The notes: generated from the sequence alone by a model not told the origin. Numbered from the stretch's first letter, positions 1 through 13,650 are shown. The stretch is DNA of 64,000 nt from Ricinus communis (GCF_019578655.1 NC_063260.1:20415888-20479887); one strand, 5' to 3'. Numbers and translations: made by a program.

Positions 1-2131
1 TGAATTAAGTGCTTATTTGCATTTAAGGCAATTTAACATATCACCATCTCCCAAATCATCATCTCAAGCAAAACATTCTGCACTTGGCACACAAAAAAAA
101 AAAAAAAAAAAATAGTAACCTTCTTGTAGAGAGCCATGAGGTTGGATTCTTCGAAAGGTAAGTAACCAGCCATTAAGACAAAAAGAATCACACCACATGA
201 CCATAAGTCTGCCTTGGCTCCATCATAGCCTTTATTGTTGATGACCTAGAAAAGTGAAGTGCCAATATAAGAAAAAAGGAAGGTGACAGTGGAAGAAAGA
301 ATGCTTTGCAGAAGACAGTACCTCTGGAGCAACATAATTTGGCGTACCACATGTTGTGTGAAGCAACCCATCTTCCTAGATGTTGTATTAAATAAAAATC
401 AGTTATGAAGGTGTGTCAAGAAAATTCAAAATTGCTATTAATGTTCGTGCAAGGCTATCTTGCCACTTTTATGTTACATATTGAATAAAATCAATTTCAA
501 AGTACTCAAGCCATGAAGTCACTCACTCGAACTTGCTGAGGTAGAGCACTTAATCCAAAATCTGAAACTTTAAGAACTCCATTGGCATCCAGTAGCAAAT
601 TTTCAGGCTGTAAGTCAAAACCACATTAAGATCCTCTTCTTACATATCACATAACCTCTTAACTTATTGCAATACAAGACTTTCATAACCTATAAGACTC
701 TATTAAGATCCTTCTGAGTATTAACTTAAAATGCATATAAAAAAAACAGAGTAACAGTAATAAACATCGAACCTTTAGATCTCTATGGTACACGCCTCTG
801 CTATGACAGTAATCTACAGCATTAATAAGCTGCTGAAAATACTTTCGTGCTTCATCCTCTTTAAACCTCCCTCTACTTGCCTAACTCAAGGAAAAGATAG
901 CACAGGAATCAATGAAATATATTGAGCGGTTAAAATTTCATGTAAAATGATTTGGAACTTATAAACTTGAAGCATATTCATCTTACAATTTTGTCAAAAA
1001 GTTCACCCCCAGTAACAAATTCCAAAACAATATATATTTTTGTCTTGCTTGCCATCACCTACAACAGTAATGCCACTAGAAGTCAGTAATGTAACCAACA
1101 AACAGAAGATGCTAACAACTGGATTGGAACATAGTAGTACAAAACTCCAAGTGAAAATGCATGTGGAAGACCAACTAAATACAAGCTAAGTTAAGACATC
1201 AAATTACTAGTACAAAAGAATAGGAAAAATGCAAATGGCCTTCAAACCTCATACATACGGATGACATTTGGGTGCCTGATTAGTTTCATAGTTGAAATTT
1301 CACGTTTAATCTGCAACATAGCAAACAAGAAAAAAGAAAAACAATATATCACTATTAAGCTAAATCAAAAACTAAATCAAAATCCAAAATGAATCATTAG
1401 AAAACAACATATTATCAGCCTAAACACTCTGCAGCACAACTAAGGTTTCATTTGGTTAACTTACTAAAGCTTTTCTTATCTTGTTTTATTTTTTTCGTTT
1501 TCTTTTTCTTTTTGCTATTGTACGGTACCAAGGAGGACAAACGAAAAGTGTTAATCAGAAAGTATCTAAATTGACGACAAATTACTAAAATAGCATGACA
1601 ACAACGGATTCAAAAAAATCTCTCTTTTCCTCGAACAATCAAATTAACAAAATTTAAAGAAAATTCAAACTCCAAATCTTTATTCTTCCTACCACCGTTT
1701 GAAATTGAAAAATAATAACAGAAACAGAATAAAAATAAATAAATAATGAAACAGTAAGAAAGGAACAGTCTAACGAGAAACTGTTGTCAAGTTGACTTTT
1801 CAGATATCACCTTAAAACTAAAAAAAGTAAAAAGAAACTAAATAATTAAATTCATTTTCTTCGGAACCAAACAGTTAAAGCATTACGATGATCGTAAATA
1901 ATCAAATAAGACGAAAGAAGCGAATACCTGACCGATCATTTTATGCTTAAGGACTTTCTCTTTATCAAGAATCTTAATAGCAACATTTTCACCAGTCTCA
2001 GTGTTCCTAGCAAACTTCACCTTCGCGAATGTTCCTTCTCCAAGCGTCCTTCCTAACTCATATCTCCCCACACGCATCCTACTCCCACTGCTAGTCCCTC
2101 CTCCTCCTCCTCCTCCTCCTCGCGACGCCAT
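1..2131 (-). CDS. CIPK23: CBL-interacting Ser/Thr protein kinase, CIPK23-like (5' part, runs off the window)
   Basis: Seven exons join in frame: 2131-1928, 1310-1248, 1058-987, 880-773, 607-527, 375-322 and 245-120. They encode residues 1-236; the rest lies beyond base 1. All introns are GT-AG and every exon length is a multiple of three, so all introns are phase 0. Visible kinase signatures are the Gly loop GEGTFAKV (31-38), catalytic Lys53 in VAIK, HRDLKPEN (145-152), DFG (165-167) and APE (192-194). The activation segment between DFG and APE is typical of SnRK3/CIPK kinases. The N-terminus MASR followed by poly-Gly, then [20 protein letters not shown], most resembles CIPK23, with CIPK9 the nearest alternative. 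In the family, calcium-loaded CBL1/CBL9 binds the C-terminal NAF motif (not in this window) and recruits the kinase to membranes, where it activates K+ and nitrate transporters. The poly-Gly tract comes from a CCT/GGA trinucleotide run and may vary in length. Confidence 0.93.
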
Positions 2132-2900
2132 TTTTTCCCTCTAGATATTTTTCACTTTCTGTCTCTAGAATTTCAGCCTCGATACCCTCCAAACAAAAAT
2201 TCCAATTCCTTTGTTCCCCTCTTTCTCTCTCTCTCTCTCCCTCTCTCGGTCAAGACCTCTTCTTCTTACACGGTTGCCAAACCTGAGACTTTGCCACACT
2301 CATCTTTTCTTTTCTTTTTTTGGGTCTGAATTTAGATACAAGCGAACAATAAAAGAAAGAATTAAACTAGATTTCTACCAGAAAAGATTCAATCAAATCC
2401 CCAAAATCAAGGAAAACACGACACAAGAGAAAGCAATTATTGACAGTTTGATCAGACAACAAGCCCATAAAATTGGATAAATAAACAGATTCTGATATAT
2501 TGAAAACAACAAACAAAAATTTGATCGATTACTTTTTTCACGTTATGAAAATAGGAAAAAAAACAGATATTTGTTCATGCTAGTAAAAAAGTATATAATC
2601 TTGTTTTTATTAAGAGAGAAAAAAAAAAACAGAGTGCAGAGATCTCGGGGAAGATCGAAATGGAATCAAAGAAATGAATCTATGAGCGCTTGTGAAATCT
2701 AAGGGGCTGAAAGTGTAATGGTTTATTGTTGCCACAGTTGGCGAAGCCAGAAGAGGAGAAAAAAAAGAGGTTTTTGATTTGATGTTAGGCAAATGATTTT
2801 GTATTTGTAGCCATGTGAGGAAGGTTTTATTTGGAGTGATTTTGGTTTTGTTTATTATTATTTCTATTTTTTTTAATCAGGAAACCGGTGATTTCATTGG
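2132..2900 (-). promoter_or_regulatory. Probable 5' leader and promoter region of the CIPK23-like gene
   Basis: This sequence lies directly upstream of the kinase ATG. It holds a CT/GA microsatellite at about 2219-2247, of the kind common in plant 5' leaders. A more G-rich patch at 2630-2770 could be a non-coding first exon. No TATA box or transcription start could be fixed, so the extent is a guess. Short open frames here on both strands are low-complexity and show no family resemblance. Confidence 0.35.
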
Positions 2901-3976
2901 ACTTGTCAAAGTGATCCAAATATAAATTATTAGCTGACATATGTAATTCAAATTATTGTACTTGTTGCCTCGCTGGACACTGCTATAAGCGATGAAAACT
3001 GAATACTAACAAAAATCAAGAATTATTATATACCTAAATTAAATAGTATCATGTTATTAAAAATTAATATTAAAATATTAATTAATTATACAATTAAGTA
3101 AATAATATATATTTTATATTTATTTTTCTATTGGGTACATAAATATGATAACTTTTAAGATTTTTTGATTAATTATTAATTTTAATAATGATCAATTCAT
3201 TTACGAAAAGAATTATTTTTTATATGATTTAATAGTTTTTGTAGTCTAAACTCTTTAATTTTTATTTACTATATTTATAACATTTATAAAAAATATATAA
3301 AAATATCTCATAAATTAAATAAACTAAATATTTTAGTTATATAAATCAAATAAATAAAATTATTTTATTATAATTTTATTTAATATTTTAGTAGTTTATC
3401 TATTTTCAAATCTTTTTTTTATTTAATATTTTATATCTTTTAAATATTTAATATACTAAAATTATAAAAGATCTAACTTAAAGATTAATTTTTTATTAAT
3501 TAAAATTTCTTTACTTAAAATTGAACCATATAAAATAACTTTAAAATATATATATATATATAGAAGGATGTAAATAAATATAATCAAAAATTATTATTAA
3601 AAATTATTTTTAACTAATAAAATAATTACTCCATTATAATATTAAAAAATTTAGAGAAAAAAAAGAACTATATAATATTTAGAATTTATAATTAAAAAGT
3701 GTTATATGTTGTAATTATAATATTGAAAAAAATATTTAAGTGAAAGTTGTAAAAGAAAAATTAAAAAAATATAAAAATATAAAATAATTATATCTCACAA
3801 TTAAAGTATTAGAATTTATAACATAATATTTTTTAGATAATAAAACTATATTAAAATAAATTAATGTTTTAAAAATTAAAAGATTAATTTTGCGTAAAGT
3901 AAAAGATTGAGGGAAGTAGAGAAAAATCCCCTTATGAGGTATTCCGAAGGTGTAACTTAGGCTATATAACTTAGGC
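2901..3976. other. AT-rich intergenic DNA, no gene seen
   Basis: Very AT-rich sequence with many A/T homopolymers and an AT-dinucleotide run near 3548-3562. No open frame with plausible coding character was found. At 3955-3982 a 14-bp unit beginning AACTTAGGCTATA is repeated in tandem, just before the TA repeat that borders the viral relic. Confidence 0.6.
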
Positions 3977-3989
3977 TATATATATATAT
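3977..3989. repeat. (TA)n microsatellite at one edge of the viral relic
   Basis: An uninterrupted TA dinucleotide run directly abuts the caulimovirid-like fragment. A matching run lies at its other edge (5089-5110). Confidence 0.85.
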
Positions 3990-5088
3990 CATATTCGAAA
4001 ATTTTTTCTGCTGAATAATATTCTTGACATTTTTCTCAAGCTCTTCTCCTACTAATTTGTAAGGTGTGGCTTCTATTTCATTTTCTCCATAAATAATGGT
4101 TATTTTCCTAAGGAGAGCATGTTCAAATTGAATGGTTTGGTTTTCTCCGATCTTCCACTTTAGAGTATTGTTCCTTACAGTAACATGACTAATAAGTTTT
4201 TTTTTTGAAATGATAAAAAATATTATTTTCTTTGCAATAAATCTGAAACCAATAAAAGAATTTGATTTGGATCTTGTTTTGTATGCAAAATTGGTAGTAT
4301 TTTTCTTGGATACTGTCATTTTTTTGTAAAAAATGTTTAAAAAACCAAAATTTTTTGGAGTGGTTTTTCTTTGAATAGAAATCTTCACGTAAAAGCTTTT
4401 TATTGATTTGAAAATCTTTTGAAATCATGTTAATTTCTGCTTATAGGTTTTGAGTTATTGCATATGGTGATGGTGAAGAGGGGGTAGAGACGATCTCTAT
4501 ATCATCATCTTTCTTAGTTCATTGTAAACGGGTCTAGGGATATTGCTTTGGTAATCAACATTTTGTAAAATGGTGTTTAAGCTTGGTATATCAGATGTTG
4601 AAAATCTTTGTTGTGTTTGTGATGCAGTTGGTTCTTTGTAAAGGGCATAAATAACAGAAGGTATTTTTGATATCCTTCCAATATCTGTAGTCGATGTTGA
4701 AGAGTCATCATCAGAAAATCTAGAAGAGGTTGATTTCCTGTTGAATATAAACTTTACTTTTCCATCTGGAAACTGGGTTATGTTTCTGAAATTTGTATTT
4801 AGCTCTGTTTGCTTTGGTGATTCAGGTTGGGTTGCACCTTCAAGGATCCATTCTTTTGGAATAGTTGCATTGGATTTGGAAAGATATGTTTGGAGGAATA
4901 AGGTTTATCCTTTTGGTAAGTGGAGCTTGTATTTCGAACCAAAAGCAGAAATCATGGTCTTGTAATGTATTTTAAAAATCAATGCTATCGGAATAGATCC
5001 TTCAAAAATTTTGTAATTATGTATCTTTATTTGTAGAACAATGCTCTTTAAAACATTTTTATTATTTAAAGAAATTGTAATGTTTGGT
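3990..5088 (-). pseudogene. Decayed endogenous pararetrovirus (Caulimoviridae) fragment: movement-protein C-terminus and linker region
   Basis: On the minus strand, from 5088 down to 3990, the sequence reads as a broken polyprotein. The first part (about 5080-4500) has a short hydrophobic/basic stretch like the end of a 30K-type movement protein. It is followed by a Ser/Thr-rich linker containing FPDGKVKFIFNR, which resembles the linker of caulimovirid ORF1 polyproteins. The second part (about 4430-4020) has a REDFYS...WFF...FY pattern and then an ATPYK motif followed by a QQ-containing helix, as in the segment between movement protein and coat domain. Damage is plain: an in-frame TAA at 4915-4917 and at least two frame changes (about 4480 and 4390). 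No coat, protease or reverse-transcriptase domain remains. It cannot function. The family call rests on recalled motif patterns, without any search; an unrelated relic is possible. Confidence 0.55.
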
Positions 5089-5110
5089 TATATATATATA
5101 TATATATATA
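5089..5110. repeat. (TA)11 microsatellite at the other edge of the viral relic
   Basis: An uninterrupted TA run immediately outside the last base that reads as viral-like sequence. With the run at 3977-3989 it brackets the fragment. Confidence 0.9.
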
Positions 5111-8100
5111 AAATGATTAATGAGTTAATAATGATTGATAAAATTTGATTCATAATTCAGAAGATTAACTTTATTTATTTCTTATGCCTATTTTTTTATC
5201 TTTTTCTTTATGATCTTTTATAAAGTTGTATTACTATAATTTATTTTATTATTTAAATACAACTATATAAAATTAGTAAATAAACTGAGCTTCTTAATAA
5301 GTTTCAATAAAAACTAGGGTTAATATATATTATTTTTATGCTTGCTGTTATTAATATATTTAAAAATTTAAAAATTTAAAAATCTCTAAGTATAAAAAGA
5401 TTCTATATAAGTTATCTTTACATAAATGTCACTAAAAAAAGTCAAATAAAAGTTGTATTTTCTATTAAGTAAAATTATTTTACAACACGATTTGTTTATG
5501 GCCATCATTTATTAAACTTAAGTATTCGGCTTGTACTTTAATAAAAATTTAGTTTGATCAATAATTTATTCTTTTAAACTTATGTATGTAATTTATTTTA
5601 ATACATTGACATACTATTTTATAAACATAATAAACTAATACTTTAGTGTTTAAGATTTTTTATATTCCAAATATAATAATTATAAAAATCTGACTGCATT
5701 TTATTTATATAAAAAATAAATTAGGTTTAAAATGACTTTATAATTTTCATTTTCAAATCACATACTGTTTAAGGAATAATTATGAAAAATATTATAATTG
5801 CAATATATTTAAACACTTGAATCTTGATATATAGTGATTCTAATACCTCAATTTTTAATTTAACATAATAAATATGTAAATCTACTTTGTAATTTTTTAA
5901 ATATTTTTAATTTTCAATTTAATTTAATGGACACTTAAATCTTTTTTTTTAATTACATTTAAATACTAATGAACAGTATCTGTGAACGTATTAAATAAAA
6001 TTATATATTAAAAAATTATTTAAATATCATAAGAAAATAAATTGAGATGTCTAATATATTATATCAAAAATTAAAATGTCCAAATACACAGTTAGCCATA
6101 TTGTAATCTCATCTCATACTTTATGAATATGATTTTTTAAAATTAGAATTTACCATATAATTATTAATAAATACAAAAATACAATCAGATATTATAAATT
6201 CAATATACAATTAACTAAAAATTAATTAATTAATTATAATAAATGTAAAACTATATATTATTACTTTATATGTTAAAGTTATTGACATACCTTAAAAAAA
6301 CTATTATATAAATACAAGTTAAAATAATTTATATATTTTTTAAATTTTAATATATATGGTGGGTAATTCTCCCACGTGATAAGCCAACACTAATTAAGAG
6401 AAATAGTATAATAGTAGAAGGTATGAATGGTTCACCTAACATTTTCACTTTTACATAATAAAATCGATTATTACACAAACAACAGTTTTCTTTTTGAATA
6501 CGGATCCAGCAGTCGATTTTTCTAATGGATAAGCTAACTTGTAGTTCTCGTTGACGTTTTCATTAATATTTTCTTTTTGTTTTCTAATGCATAATTGAGC
6601 TTTTTAATGTAACGGACATTGACTTCCCAAAGTGTATTTCCATTTATGGCAATAAATGACACCACGCCATGTGCAATGATTTGTCCGTAATAGGAAATTA
6701 ATTATTCTATATTTCACACTTTCTTGCTCGATAATTGTTATGGCAGTTCGCTACTCTGTCTTCCCTTTATTTAGAAAGACTAGCAATATGTTTATAAATT
6801 ATAATTTAAAATATTTTTATTTTAATAAAAAATTTATTTTTTAAAATATTATAAATTATTATTAAATTATATAATTAATTTAATTTTAAATAATAATAGT
6901 TGTACAATATATTAATAAACGACTAATTAATTTATTTTTTATTTTAAATTTTTAAAGCTAATTTTTTGAAGTGATTTTTTTTTTGTAGGAGAAAAAATAA
7001 TTGTTAACACAAATATAGCTGTAAATAAATAAAAAAAAAAAAAAAACAAATTTGGAACGTGAAGGTTGATTTATTCATACCGGACAAAAGAAAGGGAAGG
7101 GCAAAACTTAAGAAAATTGATTTGGGAGCCTGCATGGATGGACCCAATTTTCAGTTTGGATGCAAACACTAATCCAAATCTAAATAATGGTCTACTTTAT
7201 ACAACAACCGCTCCATGATTCTAAAAAAATGGATAAATATATTGCTGAGAAAAGAAAATAGCAGGAGAAAGTAAAATTGTTAACGGTACTATTTGGTCAA
7301 ACGCGCCCCACTGGAGACGTCAGGCAATTGTTTGACAATCATTTCGTATTTTGGACAAATTCTTCCACATTCTAGAAATGAGATATGGTTTTCTGTTCTA
7401 AGATGCCAATTTTACTAAAACGTGATAAATTTACTTAAAGATGTGATTTGACGAAACAATATTATTTCTGGGAAGGTATAAATAGAAGTTAACCCACTCT
7501 AATTCATTGGTGGAGAAGAAAAAGAATAAAGAATAATAACATCGAAACTTTCACAATAATTTATTTACATAATAACCATACGCAGGTGCCACCTCTATTT
7601 ATCTATTCATTTCATTTTGTTTTTATATTAATACACCAATCCATTCGTTTAAATACAAAGAATACCGCAATAAATAGTAAATCAATAAATGTAACATATA
7701 CATGATGCATATATTCAAGCATTTTAGTGTACGTGCATGCACGTTTACTGTGCTTCAAGGTATATAACGTCCTGATTTTCCAGTAAAACATAAATTATAA
7801 AATTTTTATTTAGAGTTGAATATTATTTATTTTATAAATTTTGATTTAATATATGAATCAATTTTTATATTTTTATTATATTAAAATTCTTTTAGTTTTA
7901 ATAAATCTAACTACTGCTCTCTTTCACGTTAATCGAAAAATTAAACTAATAATTTAAAATTATAACTTGATTTTTAAAATTTATTATCAAATATTAAATT
8001 TATTTCAAATTATTTTTTTATTAAATTATAGTAAAATTTTATTTTTAACACGAATTAATTTTGATATCTAATTAAAATATTGAATTTAACATTCCTTTTT

Positions 8101-11100
8101 ACTCTAATTTTCTTATTTATAATACAATTCAACTCAAATAGATTTAAATATTTTAAAAATATTTAATTTATAATAATATTATTAAATTATTATATCATTA
8201 TTTCAAGTTAAAATATATCATTTTATTATATATCATAATTAAACTATATAAAAATTAATTAAAAATTATATTTTAATATAGTAAAATAATTTAAACATCA
8301 AGTTGTCAAATCCGCTATTAATGAAGAAGATGATAATAATTTTGTATATTGAAAATTAAATATTTTATCAATCATTAAGATAAGATTAATACAAGTGAAA
8401 TATTTATTTTTAGTATATAATATTAATATTAATAGTATTAATAGTATTATTTAATTATTCAAAAAGTTTAATAATATCAGTATTACATTAAAATGGTTAA
8501 GTAATGTTATTTTGGTGAATGTCAAAATGTTAAAATCTTTTTATTATTACATAATCCTTTATGTACCTGATTTTTTAATATTTAATTTGAATTTTAATAT
8601 TTATTTGTAAAACTATCTCACTTTTACTATTAAACTTCCTGAAAAAAAAAATTACTGTTAAATTAAAGCACCGATTATTACTCATACTTTTTTTTTTTTT
8701 TTTTATGTCTTTGAAATCTTAAATGGTTTAATTTCAACTTTATATTATATATGAATAATTTTTTACTTTGAACTGTTCTAGAAATGTTGAAAAATAGAAG
8801 TACCATGTATGAATGTAAAAAAATCCTCTACCAATAAAAAAATTAAAATTAATATCATTAAGAAAAAGAAAACACATTACACAAATACAAGTCAAACCTC
8901 CATCTTCAATTGCTCTGTGGGAGTAATCTCATCTTTACTTTTGGATCCTCGAAACTTAAAAAAAAAAAAAAACAAAACAAAACAAACAAACAAACAATTT
9001 GAATTCGGTTTTGATCTTTGAGTTTTTTCTGTAGCTGCGAATTTTCAAAAGTTAGTTTTCAAAATTTATTTTGATGTTATTTCTGTTTGGGTGCTAAGAA
9101 AAGGAAAGAACCCACCTGGAAAATGAGTTCTTAAAGTGTTTCTTTTTTCAAATAGAAGATGACAGAAAAAGTTTAACGTGGTAGTTAGATTATTATAATT
9201 TGTGTGTTTCTGAGATAGAGTTAGTAAAATTTTGAAAAGAAAATGTTGCGTATGCTGCAACTTTGTTTAGGGGAAAGCAGGAAAGTTTAACAACTAAAGA
9301 AAAATTAAAAGAAAAAAACTATTTTTAAAATTTTTTTTTAAGAAATTTACATAATAAAATAATATTTTTTTTATTAATTTTAAGATATTTCTAAAAATTT
9401 CATAGTTTTTAGTTCATTTGGTTAAGCTAATCAACTTAGAATATCTTTAATTTGGTTTTGTTACTTTAAATATTCTATTCCGTATTTGATTAGTAACAAT
9501 AAAAGAAAATTATTAGTAAACTAATTCTACATAGTTTAAATTCAATTTATTTGTGAATGATTGATATGAATAATAAAATAAAACTTTAAACGGATTGTAA
9601 CGAATAAAATATAAATAAAGGAATTTAAATTTGGGTACCTATTACTAAAACTTTATACACTTCACAAATTATATTGTTGTACATATAGGACTGACAAGGA
9701 CATGGTGCTAGATAAATAAATATTGTTTTGAAAATTATATAATGTCATTGCACATGTGTCATTAACTCGTTCTATATGCTCTGATAATTACATGCATAAT
9801 CATGTTTTGATTAATTAATTTAATTTAGTCAAGCCTTATCTTTTAGCATTTTAAAATGGATTTCTTCTCATATTCTATGCAATCATCTAATCTAATAGGG
9901 CACGCTCATTTATTAATCGAAATGATTCCTTAAACTAGACACCTGGCAATTCTTCGTGTTAATTATTCAATATAAACACTTTTGATTTTGTTAGTAATGG
10001 TACTAGATTACGTTAACATATTTTTAGTCTTATAATTAATTATAAATTAGTTATAACAAATAAGTTCAATTTGAAATTTTTGCACGGAGTGACCAGAAAA
10101 CATAAAGAATGCTTGATGTATTTATTTAGGTGATGATTGGATGTTGTTTAGCTGCAAAAAGCCAACACTTAAATCTTAATTTCTTTTTTCTCGATGGGAG
10201 TACCGTTAAATATTTAACATTATTAGGAAATAAAAAACTGAAATAAAAGTTTAAACTAAGTGACTAGTTTAATTATTTTAATATTAGTTGAACTCAAATT
10301 TAAATCTATTAATTAAATTCTAATATTTTAATTTGATTTCCTAATTGCTCGACTTTTATCTAGATATCTAATCCTAGCAGCCCGATTTGACGTTGTCATT
10401 GCTTTTCAATTCAATCTTAACTTTTAAAAGAAAAATTTTAATTTTAAGAAGTGATAATTTAATATTAAAGTTAAATTTTAATTGTATACGAGGGAAAGTG
10501 TTAGAGATCCTGTGTCACTAAGGAAACAATTTATAAGAGTGAAAGTCTAACCAATCAAGTAGCTAATTCTAGTTATATTGATTGAATTTAAACCAAAATC
10601 TATTAATTCGACTCTAATACCTTTATTCACTTAATTCCTATTTAATTAAATCAATTTAATTTCATAATAAATATAATTTTTAATAACATAATTTAATTAT
10701 AAGAGCACCTCCAGATTTAATGCGATGGTAGGTATAATTATAGTTTCAATAAAATTTTAAATCTTAAATTTTTTGAGTTAATTTCATATTTTTAACAAAT
10801 AATTTTTAAATCTCTAAATTTATTGATAATGAGATTGAATGGACAACTCAGATTAAGCTCATAATATAATTAATTATATAAAAATAAATAAGTTATTTTA
10901 ATATTTTGGAGAAACAGACATAGTTCAAGACAAATATTGAGAATGAAATTTTATTTACTGGGCCTGGATTAAGCTGGGGCTCATTGAAATCACAGCCTTA
11001 CTTGTGTCTTTCGGGGCTTAAGGTGTCGGGTACCACGTTGTATTGCAGTCCGGTCTGGGCACAATACGTGCATCAAATTTTTAATGTCTGCGTCAGAGTT

Positions 11101-12419
11101 TCAACTTTGATTTTTTAATAATTTATGTTTATTAAATTTATTAATTTATAACCTTTTAATTTTAATTTTCCCTTTCTCACTCTGACCTCTTCTAAATTAT
11201 TATTATTATTATTTTCATAAATAATAAAAAGAAAGAGAAATAAAGTTGATTTTTTATTTATATTTTTTTATCATTACTAGAAAAAGGGTCTCAAACCTAA
11301 CCTCAATTGTTTTTTAGTTAATTTTTTTTTTGTTTTTTAAAACATAAAAAATAGATAAATGCTAGATTAGGTGAATTCTAAAATACTTTAGTTACAGTAA
11401 CTTTTTAATATTTTTAATAAATTTATTGAATAAAAATTATGAAATTTTAGATTAATTTACATAATTTTTTTAAAAAAAATTTACATAAAAATATATTAAT
11501 ATATAATAAAAGTTACGTATTAAGATATTTTATATAAATTTAGTTTAAATTTTATATTTTTTTTTTAGTTAATCATTTTTTTTTAATTACGATTGTAACA
11601 ATGCTAAAAGAGAATATCAAAATTCTTTTTCTTCATCATCATCGAGTGTGTTGCACAAAACTTCAACAAATATCAAAAATCAAAGAAATGTTTAAATCAA
11701 TATTAAGAAGAAAGACAATTTAACAGCTCCAAAGCTCATATTAAAACTATATAATTGTAAAACAACAAGCATTGGTGATGGAGAGGTATAGATATATGGT
11801 TGGCAATAGCTCTTACAATTTTTATGAGTTATATTTTTTTTGACATTAAGTTCTTGTTATCTAATTTGGTTTGATTTGAAAAAATAATTAAGAAATAGTT
11901 TAGTCTTAAAATTATTTGATCTTGATTTGTTTAAATGATTTTACTGATATTTGATTCAAATTTCATATTGTGGTATTGTTGTATAAAATATGGATACAAA
12001 TGTTGAAAAACTAAATAGTGTTTTAGATGTCTTAAAATGAATAAAATGGTAACTCAAATTTTCTTGTATTCCAACTGTTTGTTAATATGTTTGAACTATA
12101 AAATAGTTTGTTATTAACTGTCCTTTTCTTTCTCATAGAAATGTACACATATTTTGAGTCTATATTTTTAAATTTTTTAGTTTTTGATGTTGTTTGTGCA
12201 CATCAAGAAATTATTTTTTTCTCTTTTTTTTGGAACACTATAATTGTTGAATTGGCTTAAAATGTATTTTGCTACCTATGTTACCTATGTATGGACAAAC
12301 AATGAAATAACTACTTGAGTTGTTAATCAACTGAATTACATGGGATTATGGTTTGCACTTATGATATTTGATAATATGCCTATTTTAAAAAATTAGCAAA
12401 ACTTTTTAAATAGTGGCTA
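5111..12419. other. AT-rich intergenic desert, no gene supported
   Basis: About 7.3 kb of very AT-rich DNA. Open frames are short, Lys/Asn/Phe-rich and low-complexity. Three local oddities were noted: a promoter-like block at 7370-7485 (listed separately), a 14-bp perfect palindrome ACGTGCATGCACGT at 7731-7744, and a GC-richer island at about 10970-11075 that encodes nothing recognisable. No tRNA or other RNA gene was recognised. Confidence 0.6.
7370..7485 (+). promoter_or_regulatory. Promoter-like block without a recognisable gene
   Basis: A strong TATA consensus (TATAAATAG, 7477-7485) lies downstream of a palindromic TTCTAGAA heat-shock-element-like core (7370-7377). A GACGTCA element sits near 7316-7322. 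The following 300 bp have no ATG opening a plausible frame. It may be a relict promoter, a non-coding transcript start or chance. Confidence 0.25.
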
Positions 12420-13650
12420 AGCTTACAAATGTATAGATACCAAAGACACAAATTGAAATTAAAGACCAATTTCAAATACTATTTATATACTATATTTATA
12501 CCAAATATATACGAAACATATACTAAAATCTGTAATGTAATTTTTTCTTGTACTTTTCTAAAGATATAAATATAGTAAGTATAATATATATAAGGAACAT
12601 ATATTAAACTAAAATGACTGTATTTTATTATTTTGAATAAACACTGATATATCTTTGCTACAAGAAAAAAACTAAATTTCAGAATAAAGACATATTGAAC
12701 AAATTGAATTTTTGATTAAAAGTTACCTAGCATATACCTAATATATAGCTAACATATATATTTTATACACAACATATAAAAAAATAAGTGTAATATATAT
12801 ATATATATGAATTAAAATAGTTGCAGATATCAAATATATATTTAATATATATCATATTTTGTTGACATATACCATTTGTTGCTGGTATTTTTTTAAAGAT
12901 ATAAGTATTTAAAATATACTATAAATATATACAACAAATACTAAAATAAATATAATGTATATAAATTTTTAGAGTTACCTTTTTAGTTTTCTATATTTAA
13001 TATATATATAAAATTTACAAATATCAAAATATATACTTAAATGTATTTTATATCTTGCCGAATGTATCTCATTTGCTTTTACTTTTTATTATATTATGTT
13101 ATAAGTATACATAATATTTAATAATTTCATAGAAATATAGAATAATAAAATAATTATCATAATATTATTTTCTTAATTTCTAATAATCACGAGAGTTATT
13201 ATATAAGATTTAACTAAATCAAACAATTAAAACTGATATTATTGTTATTGAGAAAAATAATTTTTAAAATTAAAAGATTTGAATTAATTTTTTTTTAATT
13301 TTGATTAATATATATCCAACATATACCTAATATATGATTTTTATTGTATATTTATAAAAAAAATTATCTTTATGATAATTTTTAAATTTTTTTTAAAACA
13401 AATATGATTTATATATAAAATGAATTATACTCTTAAAAAATAGTTTTAGATACTAGTTATGTATATATTTAGCTCTCATGGTTTGATTTCCAATCAAATT
13501 TATATTATTGAATAGAAACTAAACATATGTACACATATACTAACATATACAAAAAAATTAAATATGATAAAAATTATAAAAATACATACCAAATTGCTAA
13601 TAACATAAACTATTTTGTAAAAAGAGTATATCTAACATATACCACCATAT
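12420..13650. repeat. Degenerate ATATAC/CATATA-rich repeat field
   Basis: Motifs such as CATATACC, ACATATAC and CTAATATATA recur dozens of times with irregular spacing through this stretch. They look like a decayed short-period tandem repeat. No open frame is present. Confidence 0.5.

Noticed and set aside
2211..2480. 89-aa plus-strand frame upstream of CIPK23
   Set aside because: Encoded by the CT microsatellite and flanking low-complexity sequence; antisense to the gene's own leader.
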